Shown piece by piece: positions 1 to 5,375 of a DNA stretch of 6,649 nucleotides (position 1 is its first letter; each line of letters opens with the position of its first letter). Location: the NCBI GenBank assembly GCA_003644295.1, contig QNBZ01000078.1, positions 1 to 6,649 of the forward strand, in the 5' to 3' direction. The DNA is from Planctomycetota bacterium. GTDB lineage: Bacteria > Planctomycetota > Phycisphaerae > Sedimentisphaerales > Anaerobacaceae. The notes beneath the pieces were generated by a model. That model had not been told where the DNA came from and did not search any database. It saw nothing but the letters and a program-made list of their open reading frames with translations. A program made the position numbers and the translations under genes.

Positions 1-27
1 AATACAGCAGCATTTGTTTGGTTTTTA

Positions 28-95
28 ATTGGGTTTGTTTTGCTTCAAAATCACCCTTTTCAGCCGAAAAACCGCATAAATTGGGTTTATTTTGC
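28..95. repeat. Direct repeat pair, 16 bp
   Basis: ATTGGGTTTGTTTTGC at 28-43 recurs as ATTGGGTTTATTTTGC at 80-95, differing at one base, with a 36-bp spacer. The core AATTGGGTT appears a third time at 576-584. Read on the minus strand the copies encode QNKPN- and KINPI-like peptides, which I associate with repeat-derived hypothetical proteins in Phycisphaerae assemblies; that link is from memory and is not tested. No function is evident. Confidence 0.5.
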
Positions 96-171
96 ATATT
101 AATAAGGTTGTGATTGACCAGCTTGGCGGGATGGGTAAGTTGTTTGACGATGGGGAAAGGTCCCGATTTAC

Positions 172-186
172 TTCGCCATAGGCGAA
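172..186. repeat. Small palindrome TTCGCC-ATA-GGCGAA
   Basis: A perfect 6-bp inverted repeat with a 3-base loop. No T tract follows, so it is not a convincing terminator. It belongs to the repeat-rich spacer and may be part of a dispersed repeat unit. Confidence 0.4.
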
Positions 187-327
187 CCTTTGGTATTTCG
201 TATTGAGTGGTGAGTTTTGGGTATTCAGCATCAAGCATTGGTTGTTATAGCCCCTTAGTTCAGTGCATATTATACCATATTTATTGTTAAATGTAAAAGG
301 AAAAATAGCGTACAGCAGATAGGGTGG

Positions 328-347
328 ATTCCTGCTTGCGCAGGAAT
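328..347. repeat. Dispersed palindromic spacer repeat (ATTCCTGC-N4-GCAGGAAT)
   Basis: A perfect 8-bp inverted repeat with the loop TTGC. On the minus strand it translates as VIPAQAGI, the peptide signature of a short palindrome scattered through intergenic regions of many unrelated bacteria and resembling the dRS3-type repeats of Neisseria. The recognition is from memory of that pattern; the palindrome itself is directly visible. It is non-coding. Confidence 0.7.
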
Positions 348-413
348 GACGTGAATATGTTTAACTGCTCGGCTTTGTCGATGTTGCTTCAAATTATACA
401 CATCGCCAGAGAA

Positions 414-433
414 CCCGCAAATAAATTTACGGG
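414..433. repeat. Imperfect palindrome CCCGCAAAT / ATTTACGGG
   Basis: Positions 414-422 pair with 425-433 through eight of nine positions, with one C-A mismatch. The innermost pair cannot form for lack of loop space, leaving a stem of about seven pairs. It is another palindrome of the repeat island with no assignable role. Confidence 0.35.
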
Positions 434-451
434 CTAAATATAAAAGCAGCC

Positions 452-493
452 CCGCCCACACCCATTCGACTACGCTCAGGGCAGGGGTGGCGG
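452..493. repeat. Dispersed repeat with core ATTCGACTACGCTCAGG
   Basis: The core at 464-480 resembles the TTCGACTACGCTCAGG spacer element that recurs in the intergenic DNA of many bacteria, read on the opposite strand as LSVVEW-type peptides. Here it sits between partly complementary GC-rich arms, 452-463 and 484-493, whose ends CCGCC and GGCGG pair exactly while the middle has bulges. This would fold into an imperfect stem with the core as its loop. The identification rests on recall of the core motif. Confidence 0.55.
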
Positions 494-501
494 AACAAAA
501 T

Positions 502-530
502 AACCCCCCGCGGTGCAAGGGGTTTTATTT
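502..530. terminator. Terminator-like hairpin, possibly bidirectional
   Basis: AACCCC at 502-507 pairs with GGGGTT at 519-524 around an 11-base loop that contains CCGCGG, and TTATTT follows on the + strand. On the minus strand the same stem is followed by a TTATTTTG run, so it could act in both directions. No gene ends close by on the + strand, so it would either stop transcription from beyond the left edge or insulate the fusion gene. Confidence 0.4.
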
Positions 531-592
531 CTCTGATTTCCCCTCCTGAACGCTGTACGCTCTACGCTAATAGAGAATTGGGTTAATAGTCT

Positions 593-620
593 TTGACTTT
601 GTTTAGCTTTTCAGTTAATT
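593..620 (+). promoter_or_regulatory. Possible promoter for pgpA-uppP
   Basis: TTGACT at 593-598 matches five of six bases of the sigma70 -35 box. TTAATT at 615-620, 16 bases on, is only a weak -10 match. If real, transcription would begin within a few bases of the ATG at 632 and give an almost leaderless mRNA, which would fit the absence of a Shine-Dalgarno sequence there. The weak -10 makes this tentative. Confidence 0.2.
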
Positions 621-631
621 TTTTTACGACA

Positions 632-1975
632 ATGAAAAGAGTACTTGCATCTTGTTTTGGTCTTGGCCGACTGCCGGTTGCGCCGGGGACGTGGGGTTCG
701 CTACCGTCGGTGGTTGTATTTGTTCTGATGCGCCACTTCGGTGCATCAGTTATATCAGTTTCAATAGTAATGGCGGCTTTGGTTTTGGCCGGCTCTATTG
801 TTTGTATCAAATGTGCTTCTGCCTCAATCGCAGCTATCGGCAAAGCCGACCCCGGAGAGATTGTTGCTGATGAATTCGCAGGCCAGGCACTTACGTTTTT
901 GCCAATCGGCGTGGTCGCAGTCGGCCAAATCTGGGCTGTTGCATTACTCGGCTTTCTGCTATTCAGGTTTTTCGATATCGTTAAACCCTGGCCGATTAGA
1001 AAACTCGAAAAACTCCCCGGCGGCTGGGGCGTTTTGCTTGATGATTTGTTAGCCGGCATATATGCAGCAGTTGCGCTGCTTCTGTGCCGACATTATGGCG
1101 CAGCTGAGTATCTTGGCAAATTAGGCCTTAGTGAGCCGATGATGTTATTGCCAGCAACAGTACTGGGGACAATTCAGGGATTGACGGAGTTTTTGCCCGT
1201 TTCGTCAAGCGGCCATCTAATTATGTTTGAAAAGATGTTCGGATTTAAGCCGGAAGCCACGGGGATGCTGCTGTTCGACCTTACAATTCATGTCGGCACC
1301 GTAGCGGCAGTTTTGCTTGTTTTACGTAAATCCATTCGGGCGTGGTTTGAAAATCTTCTTAAATTCAGACAATACGGCGATAATCCCATTCAAATTTATA
1401 AAAAAAGTCCGAGCGTTCATTTTCTGACTCTGGCGATAGCTGCTAATGTAGTAACAATGGTGATAGGCCTAATGTTCAGGGACTATTTTGAGTCGGTCCG
1501 CAGCAGTCTCAGCATCCTTGCTGTTATGTGGATTGTTACGGGAACACTGCTTTTAATCACGGATTACCGAAAGCGGACCCGGATGGGATTACGGCAGTTT
1601 GGTGTTCCGGCAGCGATAGTGATAGGCCTTGCGCAGGCGGTGGCCATTATGCCGGGGATATCACGCAGCGGCGCAACTATCTGCGCAGCAATCCTGCTCG
1701 GCCTGCACCGGAGATGGGCGGTAGAATTCAGTATGCTTATTGGAGCCAGCGCAATCCTCGGGGCAGCAGCTATCGAGTTTGCCGAAAATTACGGCAAAGT
1801 TGGATTGGGGCAAATGCCAATTCTGGCTTTTCCAGCAGGAGCAATCATTTCCTGCATTGTTGGCATACTGGCACTGAAGCTGCTAATCAAGACCTCAAGG
1901 AACGCAAAGTTAAAGTTTTTCGCTTTCTATTGTTATGCTTTGGCGTGCCTTGTGGCGATTTATCTCTTGAGATAA
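632..1975 (+). CDS. pgpA-uppP: PgpA-UppP fusion: phosphatidylglycerophosphatase A joined to undecaprenyl-diphosphatase
   Basis: A 447-residue integral membrane protein with two complete enzyme domains in one frame. Residues 1 to about 155 are PgpA-like: GLGRLPVAPGTWGS at 10-23, DPGEIVADEFAG at 73-84, RFFDIVKPWPI at 112-122 and GGWGVLLDD at 130-138. PgpA removes phosphate from phosphatidylglycerophosphate to give phosphatidylglycerol. After a short linker (about 153-169), residues 171-447 match UppP/BacA along its whole usual length of about 270. The signature QGLTEFLPVSSSGHL lies at 182-196 (Glu186, Ser192, His195) and PGISRSGATI at 341-350 (Arg345). UppP converts undecaprenyl diphosphate to the monophosphate carrier. 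ATG 632 is chosen because PgpA homology begins at once; a TTG at 593 would add 13 residues. Neither start has a clear Shine-Dalgarno sequence. ATGs at 1139 and 1142 could restart translation at the UppP domain but lack a strong site. Domain identities are firm; dual activity is inferred. Confidence 0.93.
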   Translation: MKRVLASCFGLGRLPVAPGTWGSLPSVVVFVLMRHFGASVISVSIVMAALVLAGSIVCIKCASASIAAIGKADPGEIVADEFAGQALTFLPIGVVAVGQIWAVALLGFLLFRFFDIVKPWPIRKLEKLPGGWGVLLDDLLAGIYAAVALLLCRHYGAAEYLGKLGLSEPMMLLPATVLGTIQGLTEFLPVSSSGHLIMFEKMFGFKPEATGMLLFDLTIHVGTVAAVLLVLRKSIRAWFENLLKFRQYGDNPIQIYKKSPSVHFLTLAIAANVVTMVIGLMFRDYFESVRSSLSILAVMWIVTGTLLLITDYRKRTRMGLRQFGVPAAIVIGLAQAVAIMPGISRSGATICAAILLGLHRRWAVEFSMLIGASAILGAAAIEFAENYGKVGLGQMPILAFPAGAIISCIVGILALKLLIKTSRNAKLKFFAFYCYALACLVAIYLLR

Positions 1976-1995
1976 ATTCGGGATTGTGCGATAAT
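1967..1995 (+). promoter_or_regulatory. Sigma70-type promoter for the radical SAM gene
   Basis: TTGAGA at 1967-1972 (five of six against TTGACA), a 17-base spacer and GATAAT at 1990-1995 (five of six against TATAAT). The -35 box is formed by the last two sense codons of the upstream fusion gene. Transcription would begin near 2002, giving a leader of about 58 bases before the ATG at 2061. No terminator lies between the two genes, so read-through from upstream is also possible. Confidence 0.5.
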
Positions 1996-2048
1996 AGCCG
2001 TCCGGTTGGGATGGTCAGTAGTAATTGTTAATGGAACGATATGGTAAT

Positions 2049-2054
2049 GGAGAG
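2049..2054 (+). promoter_or_regulatory. Ribosome binding site deciding the radical SAM start
   Basis: GGAGAG lies six bases before the ATG at 2061. The further upstream in-frame candidates, TTG 2025 and ATG 2031, have no comparable purine-rich site, so 2061 is preferred. Confidence 0.65.
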
Positions 2055-2060
2055 ATAGAA

Positions 2061-3485
2061 ATGAAAGCGGAGACCATACCTTCGAAACTAATCAAAATGA
2101 TAGACTATAAGCACACCCGGAAGTTGTTAGCAAGAAAAATCGACGATTATGTTCACAAAAGTGTAGTTGATAACGATTCGGAAGACCTGAAGAAAGTGCG
2201 GCTAAAAAGATACCAGTTCCTCTCGGCAATGTTACACTGCGTGCTCAGAAACATAGATAAAGGATATATTTCAAAGGAGGTCATTAAAAGAATGGTCGAT
2301 GTTCTGGTTCAAAACAATCTTATTCGCGGAGACCAGATTTATGAACAGGCCATCGAGGAATTCAAAGAAAAATATGGCGAACTTCCGCCGACTTTTATTG
2401 TCTTTTCCTCGACACAAAAATGCAACTTAAACTGCATAGGCTGCTATGCGTCCTCGACGTCAGAGTCCGCAGCGACGATACCATACCAAATCGTGGACAG
2501 AGTGGTCGGTGAAGTACACGATTCTTTCGGCAGCAGATTCATAACTATTAGCGGCGGCGAACCATTTATGTACAAAAGCGAAGGTAAAACTTTGCTCGAT
2601 ATTTTCGAGAAGTATAACGATATGCTATTTCTGGTGTACACCAACGGCACGCTTATTAACGATAAAACCGCTGAGCGTCTCGCAAAAGCGGCAAATGTTA
2701 CGCCTGCGGTCTCAGTCGAGGGTTATGAGGAACTGACCGACCAGAGAAGAGGTCGCGGTGTATATAAAAGAATTCTAACGGCATTTGAATGTCTGAAGCA
2801 AGCGGGTGTTCCTTTCGGTACTTCTGTAACGGCTACCAGCAGGAACGTGGATTTACTGCTGACGGATGAGTTTTACGATTTTTACTTTAAGGAACAAGGC
2901 GCCAGTTATATGTGGCAGTTCCAACTGATGCCGATTGGCAGGGGCAAGGACGAAATGGATTTAATGGTTTATCCACAAGAACGCCTGAAGTTATATAGAA
3001 AATGGGAGCAACTGCTCGGCGAAAAGAAATACTGCATAGCTGACTTCTGGAACAGCGGTGTACTCTCCAGAGGATGCATCGCTTATGGTAGAAGCGGAGG
3101 GTATATCTATGTTGACTGGAACGGCAATATAACACCCTGTGCTTTTGTCCCATATTATGTTGATAATATCTATGATTTATACGAAAATGGCAAAACGTTG
3201 TCGGATGCGATGTTCTCTGATTTTATGAAGAACGGTCGAAAATGGCAGAGAGAGTATGGCCTCGACAACCGGAAAAAGCCGGAGAACTGGCTGATGCCCT
3301 GTTCTATAAGAGACCATTACGAAATATTCAGAAATTCGGTTTTGACAAAGGACGCAAAACCTGAAGACGGCAAAGCCAAAGAGGCCCTGGAATCTGACGA
3401 ATATTTTGAGGTGCTTAAAAGGTACGATGAAGAGTTGCAGGGGCTAACCGAAAAAATCTGGGAAACAGAATACTTAAATGTGTAA
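2061..3485 (+). CDS. Radical SAM protein with twitch/SPASM-like C-terminal region, substrate unknown
   Basis: A 474-residue, probably cytosolic enzyme. The radical SAM cluster motif CNLNCIGC is at 121-128 (Cys121, Cys125, Cys128), followed by GGEP at 165-168, which contacts S-adenosylmethionine, and SVEG at 218-221. The family uses a 4Fe-4S cluster to split SAM into a 5'-deoxyadenosyl radical. About 110 residues precede the core as a charged, helix-like extension. In the C-terminal part Cys339, Gly355 and Cys360 fit the first half of the SPASM pattern (C-X15-G-X4-C). Cys414 lies downstream and Cys325 just before, but the second Cys-rich half of a full SPASM domain is missing, so a twitch-like single auxiliary cluster is more likely. 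Such domains occur in peptide-modifying and other maturases. It has its own promoter and is 38 bp from the next gene. I do not recognise the subfamily or substrate, and I see no precursor-peptide gene beside it. Confidence 0.88.
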   Translation: MKAETIPSKLIKMIDYKHTRKLLARKIDDYVHKSVVDNDSEDLKKVRLKRYQFLSAMLHCVLRNIDKGYISKEVIKRMVDVLVQNNLIRGDQIYEQAIEEFKEKYGELPPTFIVFSSTQKCNLNCIGCYASSTSESAATIPYQIVDRVVGEVHDSFGSRFITISGGEPFMYKSEGKTLLDIFEKYNDMLFLVYTNGTLINDKTAERLAKAANVTPAVSVEGYEELTDQRRGRGVYKRILTAFECLKQAGVPFGTSVTATSRNVDLLLTDEFYDFYFKEQGASYMWQFQLMPIGRGKDEMDLMVYPQERLKLYRKWEQLLGEKKYCIADFWNSGVLSRGCIAYGRSGGYIYVDWNGNITPCAFVPYYVDNIYDLYENGKTLSDAMFSDFMKNGRKWQREYGLDNRKKPENWLMPCSIRDHYEIFRNSVLTKDAKPEDGKAKEALESDEYFEVLKRYDEELQGLTEKIWETEYLNV

Positions 3486-3507
3486 TAAAAACGACTAACA
3501 CAAACTC

Positions 3508-3516
3508 AAGGAAGGA
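3508..3516 (+). promoter_or_regulatory. Strong ribosome binding site for the small membrane protein
   Basis: AAGGAAGGA holds two overlapping AAGGA elements. The second ends seven bases before the ATG at 3524, supporting that start. Confidence 0.7.
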
Positions 3517-3523
3517 TGTCCTA

Positions 3524-3985
3524 ATGGCTATCGAAGCGCCTGTTAGTAAATATAAAAAGAATAATCTGAGGATTTTTATCATTCTTTGCATTGTCGCTGC
3601 GGTTTGGTTTGGGTATGACGGCTATTTTAGTAAGAAGTTCATAGAAAAACACCAAGACGTCCAGGGTAACCCGGACAGCACCCTTGCTTTCAATCGGAAG
3701 TCTCCGCCGTACTTTATTGGCGCCGCCGTGCTTTTAGGTGTATATCTGTTCGTAGTGAGCAGGAAGAAAATTATCGCAGATGAAAATGAGCTTATCATTA
3801 GCGATAAAGAAAGAATTTCTTATGATTCCATACAAAAAATAAACAAAACTAACTTCGAATCAAAGGGTTCTTTCATCATTACATACAAAAACAAGGACGG
3901 CACAGAAGTCAATCGCAAACTAAGCGATAGAACTTACGATAACCTGACAGCCGTTTTAGAATATCTGGTGGAAAAAATCAGTTGA
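3524..3985 (+). CDS. Small two-helix membrane protein with PH-like C-terminal domain
   Basis: A 153-residue protein of unknown function. A basic N-terminus (KYKKNNLR, 9-16) precedes a first membrane helix at about 16-32. A short polar loop follows, with a second helix at about 62-79, and then the basic RKK (80-82). Residues 83-153 look like a bacterial PH-type domain: alternating beta strands such as ELIISDKERISY and SFIITYK, ending in a helix (LTAVLEYLVEKI, 141-152). With both termini basic before or after a helix, both ends are expected in the cytoplasm. It follows the radical SAM gene by 38 bp with no terminator between, so the two probably share a transcript. The gene is clearly real because of its strong ribosome binding site and clean topology. 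The PH-like fold is inferred from the strand pattern, and any partnership with the radical SAM enzyme is a guess from position. Confidence 0.8.
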   Translation: MAIEAPVSKYKKNNLRIFIILCIVAAVWFGYDGYFSKKFIEKHQDVQGNPDSTLAFNRKSPPYFIGAAVLLGVYLFVVSRKKIIADENELIISDKERISYDSIQKINKTNFESKGSFIITYKNKDGTEVNRKLSDRTYDNLTAVLEYLVEKIS

Positions 3986-3996
3986 GCAAATCCAAT

Positions 3997-4013
3997 CCCC
4001 GAATAAATCGGGG
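3997..4013 (+). terminator. GC hairpin between the membrane-protein gene and purA
   Basis: CCCCGA at 3997-4002 pairs perfectly with TCGGGG at 4008-4013 around the loop ATAAA, 11 bases after the stop codon. No T tract follows (GGCTAACTG), so it is not a textbook intrinsic terminator. It may still end or process the upstream transcript, given that a promoter-like element follows. Confidence 0.4.
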
Positions 4014-4026
4014 GGCTAACTGAAAT

Positions 4027-4035
4027 TGATATAAG
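4027..4035 (+). promoter_or_regulatory. Extended -10 promoter candidate for purA
   Basis: TGA followed by TATAAG (4030-4035) matches the extended -10 form TGn-TATAAT at five of six positions of the hexamer. No -35 box stands at the usual distance. Transcription would begin near 4042, about 15 bases before purA, leaving little room for a ribosome binding site, and none is seen. Confidence 0.35.
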
Positions 4036-4056
4036 AAATGAGAAATCTCTAATTCA

Positions 4057-5331
4057 ATGAATTCCTGTATTGTCGGACTACAGTGGGGTGACGAAGGCAA
4101 GGGCAAGATTGTCGACATTCTTGCCGGGCACAGCGACATTATCGTCAGATACAGCGGCGGCGCCAATGCCGGCCATACTGTTGTTATAGACGACAACAAA
4201 TTTGCTCTGCACCTTTTGCCAAGCGGCTCGGTTCGGGCCGATACAATCTGTGTAATTGCAAACGGAGTGGTTGTTGACCCGGATATTCTTATAGAAGAAA
4301 TTGACACGCTGGCTCAAAAAAATATCTCGCTCAATAACCGGCTCTTTATAAGTGAAAACGCACACGTCGTTCTGGATTATCACAAAACTGAAGACCGGCT
4401 GCGTGAAGAATCGCTCGGTAAGAACAAACTCGGAACAACCATCAGGGGCATCGGCCCATGCTATGCAGACAAGGTTGGTAGAAACTACGCTATCCGGATG
4501 GCGGATTTAAGAGACCTTGAAAAGCTCGAAGCGAAACTGCAAAAAATCGTGGACTATAAGAACAAAATTTTTGCCGCTCTTTATAACGCTGAGCCGATGA
4601 ACGCAGGGCAGATTTTTGAAAAGTGTAAATTCTTTTCCGCTCGGCTGCTGGGCTTTACGACCAACACAACGGAACTGCTGCATAAAGCTATCGCAGACGG
4701 AAAATCAGTCCTTTTCGAAGGTGCTCAGGGTTCGCTGTTGGACCTCGACCACGGCACTTTTCCTTATGTAACCAGCTCGAACTCGAGTTCGCTTGGTATG
4801 TCAGCCGGCAGCGGTGTGCCAGCTGGAATGGTGAACAAATTCTTCGGCGTGGTGAAGGCCTATACTACAAGGGTTGGGGCAGGGCCTTTTCCAACCGAGC
4901 AGACAGGCGAAATTGGCCGGTCCATCCGTGACAAAGGAAACGAATATGGCACTACCACCGGCCGACCGCGACGATGTGGCTGGTTCGACGCCGTAGCCGT
5001 TTCTTATGCTGCGACCATTGGAGCAATAGATTCGATAGCGCTGATGCACCTTGATACGCTTACCGGCTTCAAGGAACTGAAAATTTGCGGGGCATACAAA
5101 ATCGGACAAGAGCAGACAACCTTCTTTCCAACAGACCTGGCCAAACTCTCACGGGCCGAAGCTGTCTATGAAACTGTCCCCGGCTGGGATGAAGATATAA
5201 CCGGAATAAATGAGTTTCACGATTTGCCCGCCAATGCCCAGAATTATGTTTGCCTTATCGAAGATAAGACCGGCAAACCGGTTACAATTATTGGCGTTGG
5301 TCCAAAACGAAGTCAGACTATATTCAGATAA
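4057..5331 (+). CDS. purA: Adenylosuccinate synthetase
   Basis: A cytosolic enzyme of 424 residues, the normal bacterial length. It makes adenylosuccinate from IMP, aspartate and GTP, the first committed step to AMP. Visible motifs are the glycine-rich loop QWGDEGKGK at 9-17 with catalytic Asp12, NAGHTV at 37-42 with catalytic His40, GTTIRGIGPCYADK at 126-139 (IMP loop), FEGAQGSLLDLDHGTFPY at 220-237, TRVGAGPFPTE at 271-281, TTGRPRRCGWFD at 300-311 and GVGPKR at 413-418. The ATG is chosen because the family's first beta strand starts immediately after it; there is no clear ribosome binding site. One oddity is in the guanine-recognition segment, which usually reads LTKLD: here it is LMHLD at 329-333, so His331 replaces the usual lysine. 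The first gene of the purA-uppS-cdsA run, it ends 21 bp before the proposed uppS start and in the same frame. Confidence 0.98.
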   Translation: MNSCIVGLQWGDEGKGKIVDILAGHSDIIVRYSGGANAGHTVVIDDNKFALHLLPSGSVRADTICVIANGVVVDPDILIEEIDTLAQKNISLNNRLFISENAHVVLDYHKTEDRLREESLGKNKLGTTIRGIGPCYADKVGRNYAIRMADLRDLEKLEAKLQKIVDYKNKIFAALYNAEPMNAGQIFEKCKFFSARLLGFTTNTTELLHKAIADGKSVLFEGAQGSLLDLDHGTFPYVTSSNSSSLGMSAGSGVPAGMVNKFFGVVKAYTTRVGAGPFPTEQTGEIGRSIRDKGNEYGTTTGRPRRCGWFDAVAVSYAATIGAIDSIALMHLDTLTGFKELKICGAYKIGQEQTTFFPTDLAKLSRAEAVYETVPGWDEDITGINEFHDLPANAQNYVCLIEDKTGKPVTIIGVGPKRSQTIFR

Positions 5332-5375
5332 TTTCCGATTTCCGAATTCCAATTGAAAATTAAAAATCGAAAATT
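5330..5375. repeat. AT-rich imperfect palindrome at the purA-uppS junction
   Basis: Positions 5330-5341 pair with 5364-5375 at 11 of 12 places, and inside them AATT at 5345-5348 can pair with AATT at 5358-5361. The base overlaps the purA stop codon (5329-5331) and the apex (5349-5357) contains the proposed TTG start of uppS. Its ATTTCC/GAAAAT units resemble low-complexity spacer repeats seen between genes in Phycisphaerae-type genomes, a resemblance recalled and not tested. Confidence 0.5.

Larger units (their letters stand above)
307..561. repeat. Widely spaced inverted repeat pair AGCGTACAGC / GCTGTACGCT
   Basis: AGCGTACAGC at 307-316 is the exact reverse complement of GCTGTACGCT at 552-561. 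The right side continues with a second partial copy, TACGCTA at 563-569, which matches TAGCGTA at 306-312. The 235 bp between the arms hold three further palindromes and a terminator-like hairpin. I see no target-site duplication at the borders and no transposase. It could be the ends of a miniature element or two separately acquired copies of one short repeat. Confidence 0.45.
1..592. other. Gene-free repeat-rich spacer
   Basis: No reading frame here has family motifs, a ribosome binding site or plausible codon use. Frames of up to about 80 codons exist on the minus strand, but their translations are read-outs of spacer repeats. One contains the peptide VIPAQAGI and another stretch reads ALSVVEW, both familiar artefacts of dispersed bacterial repeats. 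The stretch holds a near-perfect 16-bp direct repeat, at least four palindromes, a 10-bp inverted repeat pair about 235 bp apart and a terminator-like hairpin, each listed separately. It reads as an accumulation of intergenic elements upstream of the first gene, not as a decayed gene. I see no upstream gene end in the first bases. Confidence 0.7.

Noticed and set aside
25..234. Minus-strand 69-codon frame
   Set aside because: The composition is that of repeat-rich spacer DNA, it covers the direct repeats, and it has no recognisable domain or ribosome binding site.
270..518. Minus-strand 82-codon frame with VIPAQAGI and ALSVVEW peptides
   Set aside because: Both peptides are read-outs of dispersed spacer repeats. 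There is no family similarity and no ribosome binding site.
1..600. CRISPR array, tRNA, riboswitch or attachment site in the spacer
   Set aside because: Repeats are too few and irregular for CRISPR. No cloverleaf, conserved riboswitch core or integrase-type site could be recognised by eye.
593..631. TTG start at 593 adding 13 residues to the fusion protein
   Set aside because: The extra residues precede the conserved PgpA N-terminus, there is no ribosome binding site, and the same bases look like a -35 box.
583..1059. Minus-strand 158-codon frame antisense to the PgpA domain
   Set aside because: A shadow of the strongly supported PgpA reading frame, with a low-complexity Thr/Ala/Pro-rich translation.
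1090..1145. Assembly error or lost stop joining pgpA and uppP
   Set aside because: The frame is continuous, both domains are in phase with a sensible linker, and nothing such as a homopolymer run marks a frameshift. Reads would be decisive, so it stays a caveat.
2011..2031. Six-codon frame MVSSNC in the radical SAM leader, considered as a leader or RiPP precursor
   Set aside because: Too short, with no ribosome binding site and no precursor-like features. No other small frame beside the enzyme looks like a precursor peptide.
3516..3526. Two-codon upstream frame ATG-TCC-TAA overlapping the next ATG as TAATG
   Set aside because: It lies inside the spacing region of a good ribosome binding site and is readily explained by chance.
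4801..5109. Minus-strand 102-codon frame antisense to purA
   Set aside because: Shadow of highly conserved purA coding sequence, with no domain of its own.
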